Assembly (NCBI GenBank): GCA_009760855.2
Contig: WPIO01000130.1
Span: 554,501 to 618,500 of the forward strand
DNA from: Cristatella mucedo
Lineage: Eukaryota > Bryozoa > Phylactolaemata > Cristatellidae
Direction: 5' to 3'
DNA: 64,000 bases
Both the position numbers and the translations under genes were made by a program. Of the stretch, positions 26,505 to 53,929 are shown one piece after another; the first letter of the stretch is position 1, and each line of letters starts with the position of its first letter. Below the pieces are notes generated by a model, which ran no database searches, was not told the origin of the DNA, and saw nothing but the letters and a program-made list of their open reading frames with translations.

Positions 26505-27157
26505 CTACGTACCTCTAGGATAAGACTCAGGGCAAAAGAGCCCACGATAACTGCTACTAGCAAGAACGGTTAATGAAAGAAATATATCACTCATTTGTAT
26601 AGCGCCCTGATAGCTCAGGAGGCAAGGTGCTCGCTCTTCACGACCGCGGTGGTGGCTTCGAACCATGCAGTTGAGCGATCCTTTATTGCCAACTGCAGGC
26701 ATCGGTGATAGCCGATAAGACTTCTCTACTCTGCCTCTATACAAATGAGGCTGTTAAAGGTGAGCACCTTAACCCCTGGGCCAAACCAGAGTGGCGGTAG
26801 AAAAGAAACGCTAGCTTTCGGTTGTTGAAATACGAAAACGCTCAAAGTTGTAAAGAGTCAGTAGCAGCCAGACAAGTTTAGCTGACCTACTGCAGCCCAC
26901 CTGTTTGTCAGGCCGCCTTGCATGCTACGCTCGTATGCATGCCCGTGCAAGTGCTCGTGTTGGCCGAAGCGCTGACTAAGTTGACATTATTTGCTTGATC
27001 GATTATTTATGCTCAGGTCACGGAAAGCACGGCCGAATATCTCGCAGGCATCGAGAATATTGACATCCAGTGTCGAGGAGAGATATACATTAAGGGAAAA
27101 GACCAGCCGGTCAGGACATACTTGATCGGTCCTCACGTGAGCTGCAGCAATAGCTAG
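4571..27157 (+). CDS. Membrane adenylyl cyclase, AC2/4/7-like, C-terminal half (13 exons, 5' end outside window)
   Basis: The enzyme makes cyclic AMP from ATP at the plasma membrane under G-protein control. Exons joined in phase: 4571-4720, 5033-5295, 6697-6793, 6988-7104, 9098-9244, 9427-9590, 12181-12262, 12943-13101, 14045-14185, 18700-18801, 19060-19180, 19451-19575, 27017-27157. They give 602 residues plus a stop. Numbered from the first codon here, 1-50 are C1b with a [11 protein letters not shown] stretch like the AC2 PFAHL motif. Residues about 115-340 hold the second six-helix block and 341-602 the C2 domain. C2 keeps the expected ATP-site residues: K454 (EKIKT), D534 (QYDVWG), N541 and R545 (TVNIASR) and K582 (YIKGK). 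The spacing from K454 to D534 matches mammalian AC2 as I remember it. The C1a domain, which supplies the metal-binding aspartates, was not found and should lie upstream of base 1. Family assignment is firm; the AC2/4/7 subgroup is inferred from C1b and C2 wording. Confidence 0.95.
5033..5295 (+). CDS. Adenylyl cyclase exon 2 (C1b end and TM7)
   Basis: It starts in phase 0 after GGTTGCAG and ends two bases into a codon before GTGAGA. The first part ([17 protein letters not shown]) corresponds to the helix before TM7 in AC2. It ends in a hydrophobic segment, [20 protein letters not shown], taken as TM7. An alanine- and serine-rich stretch with a GCA/GCT run lies between. Confidence 0.85.
5980..6205 (+). 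mobile_element. LINE-B 3' relic
   Basis: The text running GTCTGTTAGCTACCGTAT and then ACACCCGCGTGGTCTTTGTG matches the 3' end of LINE-B seen at 26200-26340, strongly diverged. It lies in the cyclase intron between exons 2 and 3. Confidence 0.6.
6697..6793 (+). CDS. Adenylyl cyclase exon 3 (TM8)
   Basis: One base completes the Arg codon split from exon 2, followed by 32 codons to donor TGT|GTAAGT. The translation is a single strong membrane segment, [20 protein letters not shown], then a short polar turn. Confidence 0.88.
6988..7104 (+). CDS. Adenylyl cyclase exon 4 (TM9)
   Basis: A phase 0-0 exon of 39 codons after TTTTTAATTGCAG and before GTTAGT. It carries the membrane segment [19 protein letters not shown]. 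Its position after a short SSGL loop matches TM9 of AC2. Confidence 0.88.
7654..7795 (+). mobile_element. SINE-1 copy
   Basis: Begins AGCTGGTTTGGTCCAGCGG, has a B box (GGCTCGAGCCCC) and ends in GAGATTAAGTTCTCTTGG with a short A/T tail. It is a tRNA-derived retroelement in the cyclase intron between exons 4 and 5. Confidence 0.85.
8449..8592 (+). mobile_element. SINE-1 copy
   Basis: Nearly the same sequence as the copy at 57833, including GACCGAGGTCTAGCCGAGG, the B box and the GAATAGAGATTAAGG tail ending ACAAATGAATTAAAT. Confidence 0.88.
8838..8921 (+). mobile_element. LINE-A 3' tail fragment
   Basis: CACCTAGAAAGAGATTGGG, TCTGAGGGCGCTTTATTAAG and a short ATTATTAAT tail: only the last ~85 bases of LINE-A. 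Confidence 0.8.
9098..9244 (+). CDS. Adenylyl cyclase exon 5 (glycosylated extracellular loop)
   Basis: A phase 0-0 exon of 49 codons, acceptor TCTCTTGCAG, donor GAA|GTAAGC. It encodes a polar loop with three N-glycosylation sequons (NGT, NIS, NLS). Mammalian cyclases carry glycosylation sites in the loops of the second membrane block. A weaker donor at 9229 could splice in phase straight to the 12181 exon, skipping exon 6; I judge that unlikely. Confidence 0.85.
9427..9590 (+). CDS. Adenylyl cyclase exon 6 (TM10-TM11)
   Basis: Starts in phase 0 after GTTGCTGTAG. Ends two bases into a codon before the strong donor GG|GTAAGA, which is the phase the next exon needs. It encodes [20 protein letters not shown] and then [13 protein letters not shown], two membrane segments split by a Lys. 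This matches the SVFLRVNYELKML region of AC2. Confidence 0.85.
9666..9955 (+). mobile_element. LINE-A reverse transcriptase relic
   Basis: Encodes [35 protein letters not shown] and HFYADDV. These are the same order and wording as the intact frame at 20944-23544 ([35 protein letters not shown]). It begins about 75 bases after cyclase exon 6. Confidence 0.8.
9956..11924. other. Intron without recognised elements
   Basis: AT-rich intron of the cyclase. It contains a poly-C run near 10198 and no exon or complete repeat that I can name. Confidence 0.4.
11925..12050 (-). mobile_element. SINE-3 copy
   Basis: Reading minus, a tRNA-like head with a Box B complement (GACTCGAACCCACGACC in plus orientation). 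The sequence TTGCCTGCCTGCAGGACTCG recurs near 16420 and 25690. It lies about 130 bases upstream of cyclase exon 7. Confidence 0.65.
12181..12262 (+). CDS. Adenylyl cyclase exon 7 (TM12)
   Basis: One base completes a split Gly codon, then 27 codons, donor CAG|GTTAGC. The segment [16 protein letters not shown] is the last membrane helix. The GRQ end runs into the C2 linker exactly as in AC2. Confidence 0.9.
12350..12520. repeat. GA-rich low-complexity tract
   Basis: An imperfect GAGA/AGAG-rich stretch in an intron. It produces a long but meaningless minus-strand frame. Confidence 0.7.
12943..13101 (+). CDS. Adenylyl cyclase exon 8 (start of C2)
   Basis: A phase 0-0 exon of 53 codons, acceptor CAAATGCAG, donor CAG|GTAGGT. 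It contains the signalling-helix part and the motif [16 protein letters not shown], the standard N[IV]LPxHVAxHFL opening of cyclase C2 domains. Confidence 0.95.
13550..13870. repeat. Diverged tandem duplication, ~160-bp unit
   Basis: Two copies in a row. TTTAAGCCCAAGCTAGCTGT at 13561 recurs as TTTAAACCCAGGCTAGCTGT at 13721, followed in both by similar GTTGCC, TAGAAGG and CCTGTGGG landmarks. Confidence 0.8.
14045..14185 (+). CDS. Adenylyl cyclase exon 9 (C2)
   Basis: A phase 0-0 exon of 47 codons, acceptor AATTTGCAG, donor ATG|GTGAGT. It reads [20 protein letters not shown] and then [13 protein letters not shown]. The metal-binding Asp positions of C1 are replaced by Asn/Ser-type residues, as expected for a C2 domain. 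Confidence 0.95.
14515..15518. other. Intron without recognised elements
   Basis: Part of the cyclase intron between exons 9 and 10. Nothing supportable seen. Confidence 0.4.
15520..15785 (+). mobile_element. LINE-B 3' fragment
   Basis: Contains CTTCCTGACTCAGCTATGCT, AGCTGCTTAGGCTTTCAGTG and the TTGAGTTAC end, matching the 3' end of the 41380-41816 copy. Confidence 0.75.
15938..16270 (-). mobile_element. LINE-B 3' fragment, inverted
   Basis: The complement carries the same 3' block (CTCCTGACTCAACTATGCTT, TGGAGCCTGTTGC). It faces the plus-strand fragment at 15520 tail to tail. Confidence 0.7.
16376..16500 (-). mobile_element. SINE-3 copy
   Basis: GGATTGCCTGCTGTAGGACT and CGAGCCCACGGCCC in plus orientation are the complement of a tRNA-like head with a B box. 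Confidence 0.65.
17190..18065 (-). mobile_element. LINE-B-like reverse transcriptase relic
   Basis: Minus-strand pieces read [20 protein letters not shown] and [20 protein letters not shown]. After stops come the K[FV]L[TY] region near 17260 and the TTTATCATCGTTTAGATTTT text shared with LINE-A. It is broken by stops and frameshifts. Confidence 0.65.
18066..18699. other. Intron end without recognised elements
   Basis: The 3' part of the long intron before cyclase exon 10. No repeat recognised. Confidence 0.4.
18700..18801 (+). CDS. Adenylyl cyclase exon 10 (C2, adenine-site lysine)
   Basis: A phase 0-0 exon of 34 codons, acceptor TGCTTCCAG, donor GAG|GTAAAG. It reads [20 protein letters not shown]. 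The lysine before T corresponds to AC2 Lys938, which contacts adenine. The usual KTIGST is KTNGSI here, changed at two positions. Confidence 0.95.
19060..19180 (+). CDS. Adenylyl cyclase exon 11 (C2)
   Basis: Starts in phase 0 after GCTTTGCAG and ends one base into the Gly codon of LRIG before GTATGC. It contains [12 protein letters not shown] and [13 protein letters not shown], the conserved IN[KE]HSFNxFxLRxG block. The QxxER-type segment before MVEFA in AC2 is not preserved. Confidence 0.95.
19451..19575 (+). CDS. Adenylyl cyclase exon 12 (C2 catalytic core)
   Basis: Two bases complete the split Gly codon, then 41 codons, donor CAG|GTGAGG. It reads [20 protein letters not shown] then [10 protein letters not shown]. 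It carries the Asp that reads adenine and the Asn and Arg of the transition-state site. Confidence 0.96.
20385..20500 (-). mobile_element. SINE-3-like fragment
   Basis: GGACTCAAACCCACAACATC is the complement of a tRNA-type B box, as in the other SINE-3 copies. Diverged. Confidence 0.45.
20706..23482 (-). mobile_element. LINE-A, near-intact 5'-truncated copy (Jockey superfamily, CR1/L2-like)
   Basis: The minus-strand frame 23544-20944 is open for 866 codons; the first ~22 come from the tail of a neighbouring copy. Numbered in that frame: the end of an APE-type endonuclease (GDFN 61-64, LDQIF 102-106, SDH 123-125), then a reverse transcriptase with [22 protein letters not shown] (489-500), PQGSVLGP (548-555) and YADD (579-582). 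The CR1/L2 C-terminal region [15 protein letters not shown] and AWNSLP follows. A 3' UTR of ~235 bases ends with TCTGAGGGCGCTTTATC and (ATT)n. ORF1 and the start of the endonuclease are missing. The absence of stops suggests recent insertion. It lies antisense in the last cyclase intron. Confidence 0.95.
23483..24378 (-). mobile_element. LINE-A, second copy, 5'-truncated and broken
   Basis: Minus strand: [20 protein letters not shown], then [20 protein letters not shown], then after a frame break [20 protein letters not shown] and the same 3' UTR with (ATT)5. It is older than the copy downstream and lies directly upstream of it in the same orientation. Confidence 0.92.
24379..25254. other. 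Intron without recognised elements
   Basis: Part of the last cyclase intron between TE clusters. Nothing supportable seen. Confidence 0.4.
25255..25352 (-). mobile_element. tRNA-headed SINE fragment
   Basis: The complement reads TGGTAGCACGGTGGTCAGTA with a B-box GGGCTCGAAACC. It resembles a tRNA head and directly precedes a SINE-2 copy. Confidence 0.5.
25362..25532 (+). mobile_element. SINE-2 copy
   Basis: tRNA-like head GTGATGGCACACTAGGTAAG with B box GTGGGTTCGAATCC. A hairpin follows at 25450-25475 (TATCGCCACTGC paired with GCGGTGGTGATA), then CTATACAAAAAGAG. Confidence 0.85.
25672..25765 (-). mobile_element. SINE-3 copy
   Basis: GATTGCCTGCTGCAGAGCTC and GAACCCACGACC on plus are the complement of the SINE-3 head. 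A short TAT/ATT run follows. Confidence 0.6.
25858..26381 (+). mobile_element. LINE-B 3' end, 5'-truncated
   Basis: Encodes [35 protein letters not shown], then [10 protein letters not shown], the C-terminus of a CR1/L2-type ORF2. It ends after a 3' UTR in repeated CATTA (ACATTACATTACATTACA). Confidence 0.9.
26385..26475 (-). mobile_element. SINE-3 fragment
   Basis: Follows the LINE-B tail. GGATTATCTGCTCCAGGACC and the GGGTCGTGG text match the SINE-3 head complement weakly. Confidence 0.4.
26473..26501. repeat. (GA)n microsatellite
   Basis: About 14 GA units in the last cyclase intron. Confidence 0.9.
26603..26758 (+). mobile_element. SINE-2 variant copy
   Basis: tRNA-like head GATAGCTCAGGAGGCAAGGT with GTGGCTTCGAACC as B box. 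The ATTGCC/GGTGAT hairpin follows, then TATACAAATGAGGCTG. The head is closer to a real tRNA than other copies. Confidence 0.75.
27017..27157 (+). CDS. Adenylyl cyclase exon 13 (C2 end, stop)
   Basis: Acceptor TTTATGCTCAG after a 7.4-kb intron; 46 codons and TAG at 27155-27157. It contains [20 protein letters not shown], with the phosphate-binding Lys. A CAC|GTGAGC at 27137 could act as a donor to a further exon, but AC2-type proteins end near here and a poly(A) signal follows. Confidence 0.9.
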   Translation, partial: VTESTAEYLAGIENIDIQCRGEIYIKGKDQPVRTYLIGPHVSCSNS

Positions 27158-27645
27158 TTGCTGCTGAAGATATCTCTTAGTCGAACGCCCTATCTCTGTC
27201 GGGCACCTCTCGTGCTACGAGTTGTCCAGTGCAATGTAGCAGGTACCGCCGCACCTCCTGACTACGATGAACAGGCATCGTTCTGCCGAATGGCTTGGCC
27301 GGAAGTGCTATCTTGGAAGCAGCAGACCCTGCTCGGGATTCTGCCGATGCTTCTGACGATCATTCGCGCCCTGTTACCTTGGGACTGACAATCATGTCGT
27401 AGGAAATGCACACTGCCTGCTGCTCTACTCCCAGCCCATGCAGAGGCTCAGTGGCTGGCTTGCACCAAGGGTGCTACAGCCAGGGCTGCTCACAGCTTGC
27501 CCACTGACCACCTAGGCAGGTCTGGACCTGCACCACCCTTGCAGCCCTTGCTCGTGCAGCTTCAGGTTCGGTCATCGCTACCTGAGTACATGCTGACAAG
27601 GTACTGTTGCTGGTAGTCATAATAAATCCTAATTTGAGTGCCTAT
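27158..27645 (+). other. 3' UTR of the adenylyl cyclase gene
   Basis: From the TAG to shortly after the AATAAA at 27621. CT-rich and with no further cyclase motif. Confidence 0.55.
27621..27626 (+). terminator. Poly(A) signal for the adenylyl cyclase gene
   Basis: A canonical AATAAA lies 464 bases after the stop codon, which would give a 3' UTR of about 0.5 kb. No transcript data support it. Confidence 0.6.
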
Positions 27646-29040
27646 TGTACATGGCCGTGAAAAGCCATGACCACAGCAGTGGAGCTGACAGCAAGCTTAA
27701 TCGTGAGTCACAGGCTGATTATGAACCTGTTGCGGCATAACCGCAAGAGGCCTTTGCCGTTTTCCTGCCAGTGCGATGCAAATGTCGTGCACCGTCGGCT
27801 GCAATGCCATATGGCCACTAAATAGCCCACAAAAAGTCTGCTTGCTTGACGTGTACAGCAGCTGGCCTGCAACATACCTATAGATTTTGCGAAGCAAAGC
27901 AATAGTAGTGAGATGCAGCGATGTGAAGGAGAGCAGTCGACCAGGTAGGCAGCAAAAAAAGTATTGGCGAAGACAGCCGAATGCAAATGATAAATAATAT
28001 GACCAGCAGCATTCCGATCTGCATGTTTACAAAACATCTGCTCTGCTATATTTTTCTGGCATTGTTTTTGTGTAGCATGCCAATGAGTAAGCAGAGTGAC
28101 CTCAAGCCCAGCAACCGAAATCGGAAACCGCAGCCGACCATCGGTAACCTAAGTTATTAGGTTGCAACGGGGTCACCACAAAATATGCCTACTTTTGGGG
28201 TGTTCAGTGAACAGAAGTCCTCCTGAGCATCAAGTTACTTACCACAACACTACTTCTTGATAGCCAATGGAAGAAAACACATTCTTTAGTAATTACCAGA
28301 AATGTGCAGTACTTCAAACAACTACCGGCTAAGATGCAAATACTGCACTCATAGGATGGCAAATTCGGCAAAGCTTGTGGGTGCCGAATGCTAGTGGATG
28401 TATACGCCCCTCCAGAGCTATCACACTAATGGGCACATTCGTTTTTCAAGTACACACTTTTTGTCCTTAGTACGTTTTTTTATTAACTCTGAAGGGACGT
28501 CATCCACTTCAACAGTAGAATGCACGGTAAGCCATTTGCACAAAAGCAGTGAATAGACAATATGGAATTAATTACAGGTAACCTAGAGCCTCTAACACTA
28601 GCTATGATTGCTACAATTGAAAGAAATTCCTACTGTCGCGATCTTGCTAAATAAAGCAGCCGGATGGGGGATCAGCAACTCCCAGAAATACTTGACATAG
28701 GTTGCATATGAAAAATCAACGTCTCAATATGCTCAAGACGAGTTTCAAGCAGCCAATTCGACTGCCATACACCCATGCCCGAGACATTCTCCGAAAGCGG
28801 TTTTTGCGGCTCAGGTCAGAACATGCCATTGATAACACTCACGATCCAATAACAATATACTACAGCTCTTGGTTTGACCGGATTTAAGGCTGCTAAAGTT
28901 TGGCTCGAATTCTTCAACCAAAAAAAGAAAGCGAAAGCACCGACCTAGGAAAGCGGCATGACGGAAATGCTCTAGGATCTTCTGCTGTCCAACCTTGCGA
29001 ACTAAGTCCACAGGCGAACTTGAAAAATAAATAAATCAGG
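27646..29040. other. Intergenic gap between two convergent genes
   Basis: No coding exon or recognised repeat. The genes' predicted poly(A) sites bound it on both sides. Confidence 0.5.
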
Positions 29041-29043
29041 CCC

Positions 29044-29049
29044 TTTATT
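29044..29049 (-). terminator. Possible poly(A) signal for the PTP gene
   Basis: AATAAA on the minus strand, about 0.8 kb after the stop codon. Plus-strand AATAAATAAA lies beside it at about 29027, so the site could serve either strand. Confidence 0.4.
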
Positions 29050-29841
29050 TGAGTCTCCACAAATCTCAGGTGTCACTACAATATTTCGACCACGGCTAGT
29101 TTGGTTGGCAATTTCTCCAGGCTACACGCTTTACGAAGTTCACCGAGCTATTCTGGGTGCCATACCCTTGCCGACAGTGCTTCCTCATCTGACAAAAAAT
29201 TGGTACGGACTAGGTTAGTGAGAGTGTACTCAAGTAACGGTCTAGATCGCCATCAGCTCCCCAGCTGCTCCAAAACTGGGTCTAGGTCATGCGCTTCAGT
29301 GTAGAGCAGCCACGCAGATGGAGACCACTTAACATTAATGGAGGTTCTATTGTTGAACAGAAAAAAGGTAAACATGGATGCCAACGATTCTCAACGTTGC
29401 TGAGTGAAACAGTCGATCCCGCCAAACTGAGTCGTACGTTGCACGAAGCATCGCGAGAACCTATGCGATCCGAAGAACTTAGTATTGTACAAAATATACA
29501 AACATGATCCGTCTGCACCTGACGGCATACCTGTGGTTGCCGTATGGCACCACCAGGCAGGGGCGCACCATGCGGATCGTCGAAAACTAAAGCCTGCACG
29601 AGGCAGACACAGCAAGATTGCAAAAAGTATGCAGCCATTTCTTATCCAAATGCAGTCGCTACTGGTACTGCCTCGCGAAAGAGGCCTGCCGTGGAATCAG
29701 GCGAAGGCCAGGCAGCAGCGCTGCAGGACGGCAGCAGCTTTAGCACGACACGCTTCTGCAGCTGCTGCCTGGCGATGGCCAGCAACCGGCCTGCGACCTT
29801 GGCCAGTATACCCGGCTACTATACCCAGAGCAGTAGACGTC

Positions 29842-49962
<20,121 letters not shown>

Positions 49963-50300
49963 GGCTCGCTCCGAAGCGGGCGACTCGAGCCAAGCGGGGC
50001 CAGTCGCACGGTGCACCGGAAGAAAGGTCGAGCGAGCGCGAACTGAGTACCCTGGGTACCGGATGCTGGGGGACGGGCGTAGCTCCTCCCGGCCGACGGC
50101 GGTTCGCTGGCAAAGCCAACGGCAAAGCCGGACTTTAATGCGGGCCTGCGCGCTACCGCAGAAGCGGAATTTGTAGTGATTCGGACAGCAAAGTGAGCCA
50201 GTAGGGGCCGCCGCTGCTGTCCCTCGCGAGCGCCCAGCTCTTGAACTCGAGCCGACCGCGATCGGCCAGAGAAGGTTTTTGTATTGCATCCTAGTCGATT
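49963..50300 (-). promoter_or_regulatory. CpG-rich 5' UTR/promoter region of the PTP gene
   Basis: The sequence just upstream of the initiator Met is dense in CpG, unlike the AT-rich introns. I see no clear TATA box. A perfect CRE (TGACGTCA) lies further upstream at 50870-50877. Confidence 0.5.
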
Positions 50301-50486
50301 CGCAGGTTCGTCAATTACAGAATGAAGAATCGCGAATTTATTCTAGTCGTGAATTTTCTGCAGACGCTCCCGGCTAGCAGATACAGCCATAGCTATTTAT
50401 AAGAAGCCAGACTGATTGAACGAGTCGTCCGGGATGAACTGCTAATGATGTTGCAGCATTCCGGCGTACGAGCGTACGACCATGCA

Positions 50487-50492
50487 TTGTTG

Positions 50493-50542
<50 letters not shown>
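50487..50542. repeat. (TC)n microsatellite
   Basis: About 27 TC units, 0.5 kb upstream of PTP exon 1. Confidence 0.95.
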
Positions 50543-50545
<3 letters not shown>

Positions 50546-50869
50546 CTCCACTCTCTTCGTCTCCCTCTCTTGGTTAGACTCTCTGTTTTTCTGCTAGTTT
50601 ATCACGTTGGACAGATCCGTTTAGTTGAGTGAGCTGTACAGTGTGAACTCGAAAGGGTTTTCTAAGCTACGAAAAGCAGAGCTCGCCGACGTGACCGCTG
50701 AACGGCGGTGCAGCACTGGTTAGTTTATGGAAAGAGAGTCCAATATTATTCCACGATCCTTTAGTCATCCCCACCCGGCGTCGAGACAATGTAAAGCTTC
50801 GAAACTCGATGCGAGCAGTTTCTCCGTGAGAACGTTACTGGAAATCAATGTAGCGCGTCATTTTGTTAG

Positions 50870-50877
50870 TGACGTCA
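50870..50877. promoter_or_regulatory. Perfect CRE (TGACGTCA)
   Basis: A palindromic cAMP-response element about 0.9 kb upstream of the PTP start codon. A single 8-mer; function is unproven. Confidence 0.35.
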
Positions 50878-51086
50878 TGCACAATTTCAGCACGAAAACC
50901 AAACAGAGGAAAATTCGCGTGAAAAAGTTATGTACTGCAGTTCAATTGAATAACGCTCCAAGATAAGGTAGTGTTATGTTACTGTGTCTCCGGCTGCAGC
51001 AGTGCTGGTGGAGTCTCACGGTGACACGAAGACACGAGCAGGCGAGTGTGAGGGGTGAACGAGACTCTTCTTTATTCGCCCAGCGG

Positions 51087-51217
<131 letters not shown>

Positions 51218-51417
51218 CTAGGGGCTGACTCACCATAGATAAGGGAGTGCATCCGTGGTGAGCCACCATGGTGGGCCACACGCCCACATCAAAGGCCTCA
51301 CCTAGCCAACCGCCCAAACACCAGCCCACATCAAAGGCCGCATGGAGCCAACCGTCCAACCACCCGCCGAGAGCTGGGCACACACCAGTGGCCGGGAAGC
51401 AACAGGCACACACAACA

Positions 51418-51515
51418 GTAGTCTCTATCCAGGCGTTTGGCATATGCTGTAGGGGTCGAGCCGACGACTTAGGTCGTCAAAGGCGAGTACCTTGCCCCTG
51501 GGTCTGAGCAAAGGC
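51418..51515 (-). mobile_element. SINE-1 fragment
   Basis: The complement of TCTCTATCCAGGCGTTTGGC, GGGTCGAGCCGACGAC and CTTGCCCCTGGGTC. Head and part of the tail only. Confidence 0.6.
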
Positions 51516-51554
51516 TATGAGAAATCGTTAAGTTTGTAGAGCTGTCCTGGAATG

Positions 51555-53245
51555 TCGCGATGTTGTTCAGGCGTGAATATCAGGCTTTGGGAGCATACGG
51601 ACTGAATGCGCGGCCTCCAAAGAATTTGAGTTTTGTTTGAGGCACAACTAAACAACCTTAGTCATAAAAGCAGGCAGTGTTCCGGGAATCTGGATTGTAA
51701 AGTATTTCAGATAGGTATGACGGAGAAAAATAATTAAGGGATCGGCATTAATAAAAGGATCCTTAGGTGCGTGACCGAACCTTAAAAAAAGTCGATTGGC
51801 TGCTTAAAGGATAGCCAATACAGATCGGTGAGAGATACCATAATTCGGAAGTTTCGACGTTCGCGAACGACAAGCCTAGCTTAAGAGCTTTCGTTAACTG
51901 TAAGCTGCTTCTTGCTTAGGATGGACGAGCTGAAAGTAGTAAGAATAGTAATATATGCGTATAGCGCCCTCAGAGAACTTGATCTCTTTCTGGGCACATT
52001 GCATATGCCGCAAAGCAAATATGTTGGAATGGTTAGTGGTAGCTTGCTCAATGTCAACAATCCTACCATAGTTGGAGGTGACATGCACAGTGACAAAATG
52101 TAAAATATGGTTAGTGGTCGCATGCACAGTGTCAGCACGCATAAGCGCACATAAGACAAATTACATGGACCCAGTAAATGCCTTGAGAAACATGTGCATT
52201 TTACGTTTATTTTTAAATATCAAGTTAGGGGATGACGTGACGTCAATCGGGAGTGAATTTCAGGCTTTGGGAGCTTACAAACTAACAGCTAGGTTTCCAA
52301 ATGATTAGAGGTTCATACGAGGTGTAGCTAGACGATTTGATTCAGAAAAATGGGTGGTGCCATGCCTAGCCTAGTGGGGGAATAGTTCTGTTTGCTAGGC
52401 TAGAGTCCGAGCAGGAAAGGGACCTAAAGTCAGTGAAGGAACCTCAAAGTTGATTCACTGCTTGACTGGGAGCCAGTGCAGGTAGGCGAGAAGTGGTATG
52501 ATGTGGCAACTGCGACGCTCATGACAGACAAGCCTAGCTGGAGAGTTCTGTACCAGCTGTAAGGGTCTGATTGCACGTGCCGGTAGACCAGCAAACAGTG
52601 AGTTACAGAAGTCGACACGGGATGTCAAAATGCATAACCAGTGTGAATGTAGTATCGATTTCTAAGCGAGCCCGAATTTGAGCAATGCTACATAGCTGAA
52701 AGCAGCCATAATATGCAAACAATATATAATTCATTTGGATAGCCATACTTGACTGTGGAGCTCATGTGGTCACCTATTGAAAGGTCACGTTGGAACATTG
52801 CACCTAGACTTTGTGCGGGTGCAACTGGAGATAAGATGGCAGAGCCGATTTTGAGTGTTACTTTTTCATATTTCTGAGTCACATTTGGTTTGCCCGTGAC
52901 TGGTAAGTTTTTTAGTTAGGAAGTATCGATGAGACGTCTTGAATGCACGAGGCAGCTTAGCTATGGTATCATTATCTAAGCAAGTCTAAATGTCTGCAAT
53001 GTCACACAGCTGAAAGTTCCAAGACTCGACTTTCGCCGACGTGTTCATTTTGAAGTGATCATTTTTCATTTGAGCGCGAATTGATCGTTTTGAAACGGAG
53101 TGCTTTGAGAGCGAAGGATTATTTTGAAAACGATTCCCAACTAAATGCCAATAGGTATGCTGGCCTAACTATCAATTTTGAAGGTTAGGCTTTGCAATTT
53201 CCGATCGATGCAGGATTACCATACAATTACCAGGTTAGTTTTACT
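51555..53245 (-). mobile_element. Two nested LINE-A relics
   Basis: An older relic occupies 51555-51915 and resumes near 52925 up to 53245; the break falls at the LINE text corresponding to 21350-21400. Inside it lies a second minus-strand copy, 51948-52915, beginning at the 3' tail GCGCCCTCAGAGAACTTGAT and running to the FKIGSA..SPVA coding text. Both have many stops. Confidence 0.8.
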
Positions 53246-53328
53246 CCCCGGGCCTAGCCCAGGGTCGGGTGATGCACACGACCAAGGTTTCGGGTTCGAA
53301 TGCTGCAGCTGGCAATCCCAATGCTGCT
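53243..53328 (+). mobile_element. tRNA-headed SINE fragment
   Basis: CCGGGCCTAGCCCAGGGTCG and a B box TTCGGGTTCGAATGC, then GCTGGCAATCCC. It lies between a LINE-A relic and a LINE-B tail. Confidence 0.5.
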
Positions 53329-53329
53329 C

Positions 53330-53890
53330 AATGTAATGTTATGTAATGTAATGCATTCTGTGTAACTCCACAAGGTCATAAAGACCATGTGGGTGTTACA
53401 CAGGAGAGTTTTGTATAGCGCACTCACAGCTTAAGCCGCTTTTGGTACGCATTCGGTAGCCAACAGACTTCGTCTCACACAACAAAGAGAAAGTGGGAAG
53501 CATAGCAGAGTCAGGAGAGCAGTTGAGGTAGTGAGTAGCATGGAAGTAGCAGCTCAGGACCGCTGAAAAGGATGTGCCATAGTCGGCAGTAGGAGAGTAG
53601 TTGTCGTTGCGTAAGAATTGTGAAAGCGAGTTCCAGTCTAGGACCTGCAGAGCTAAAGCTTCTGTCGCCAACTGTCTTTAATCAGAGGAATGGGACAGCT
53701 AATTTATTGTCCACACAGGACCTGAGGGCGCGAAGAGGCTGAAACTGGTGCAGCAGTTCAGCTAGGTATGGATGAGCCAAGCCGTGGCGGGCCTTGTGGG
53801 TCAGCGTAAGAACTTTGCTCCGTATCCTTTGTTCAACCGGCAACCATCCTAGCTCTTTTAGCAATGCGAGCAGAAGTGATTGCCGCCGAG
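53330..53890 (-). mobile_element. LINE-B 3' end
   Basis: The complement begins at a TGTAATGTAATG tail and encodes [39 protein letters not shown] and WNSLSQFLRN. It is close to the 25858 copy and shares its 3' UTR. Confidence 0.88.
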
Positions 53891-53929
53891 GCTCGTCGGC
53901 CGCTATGTAAGCGATGCATAAATCATCAT

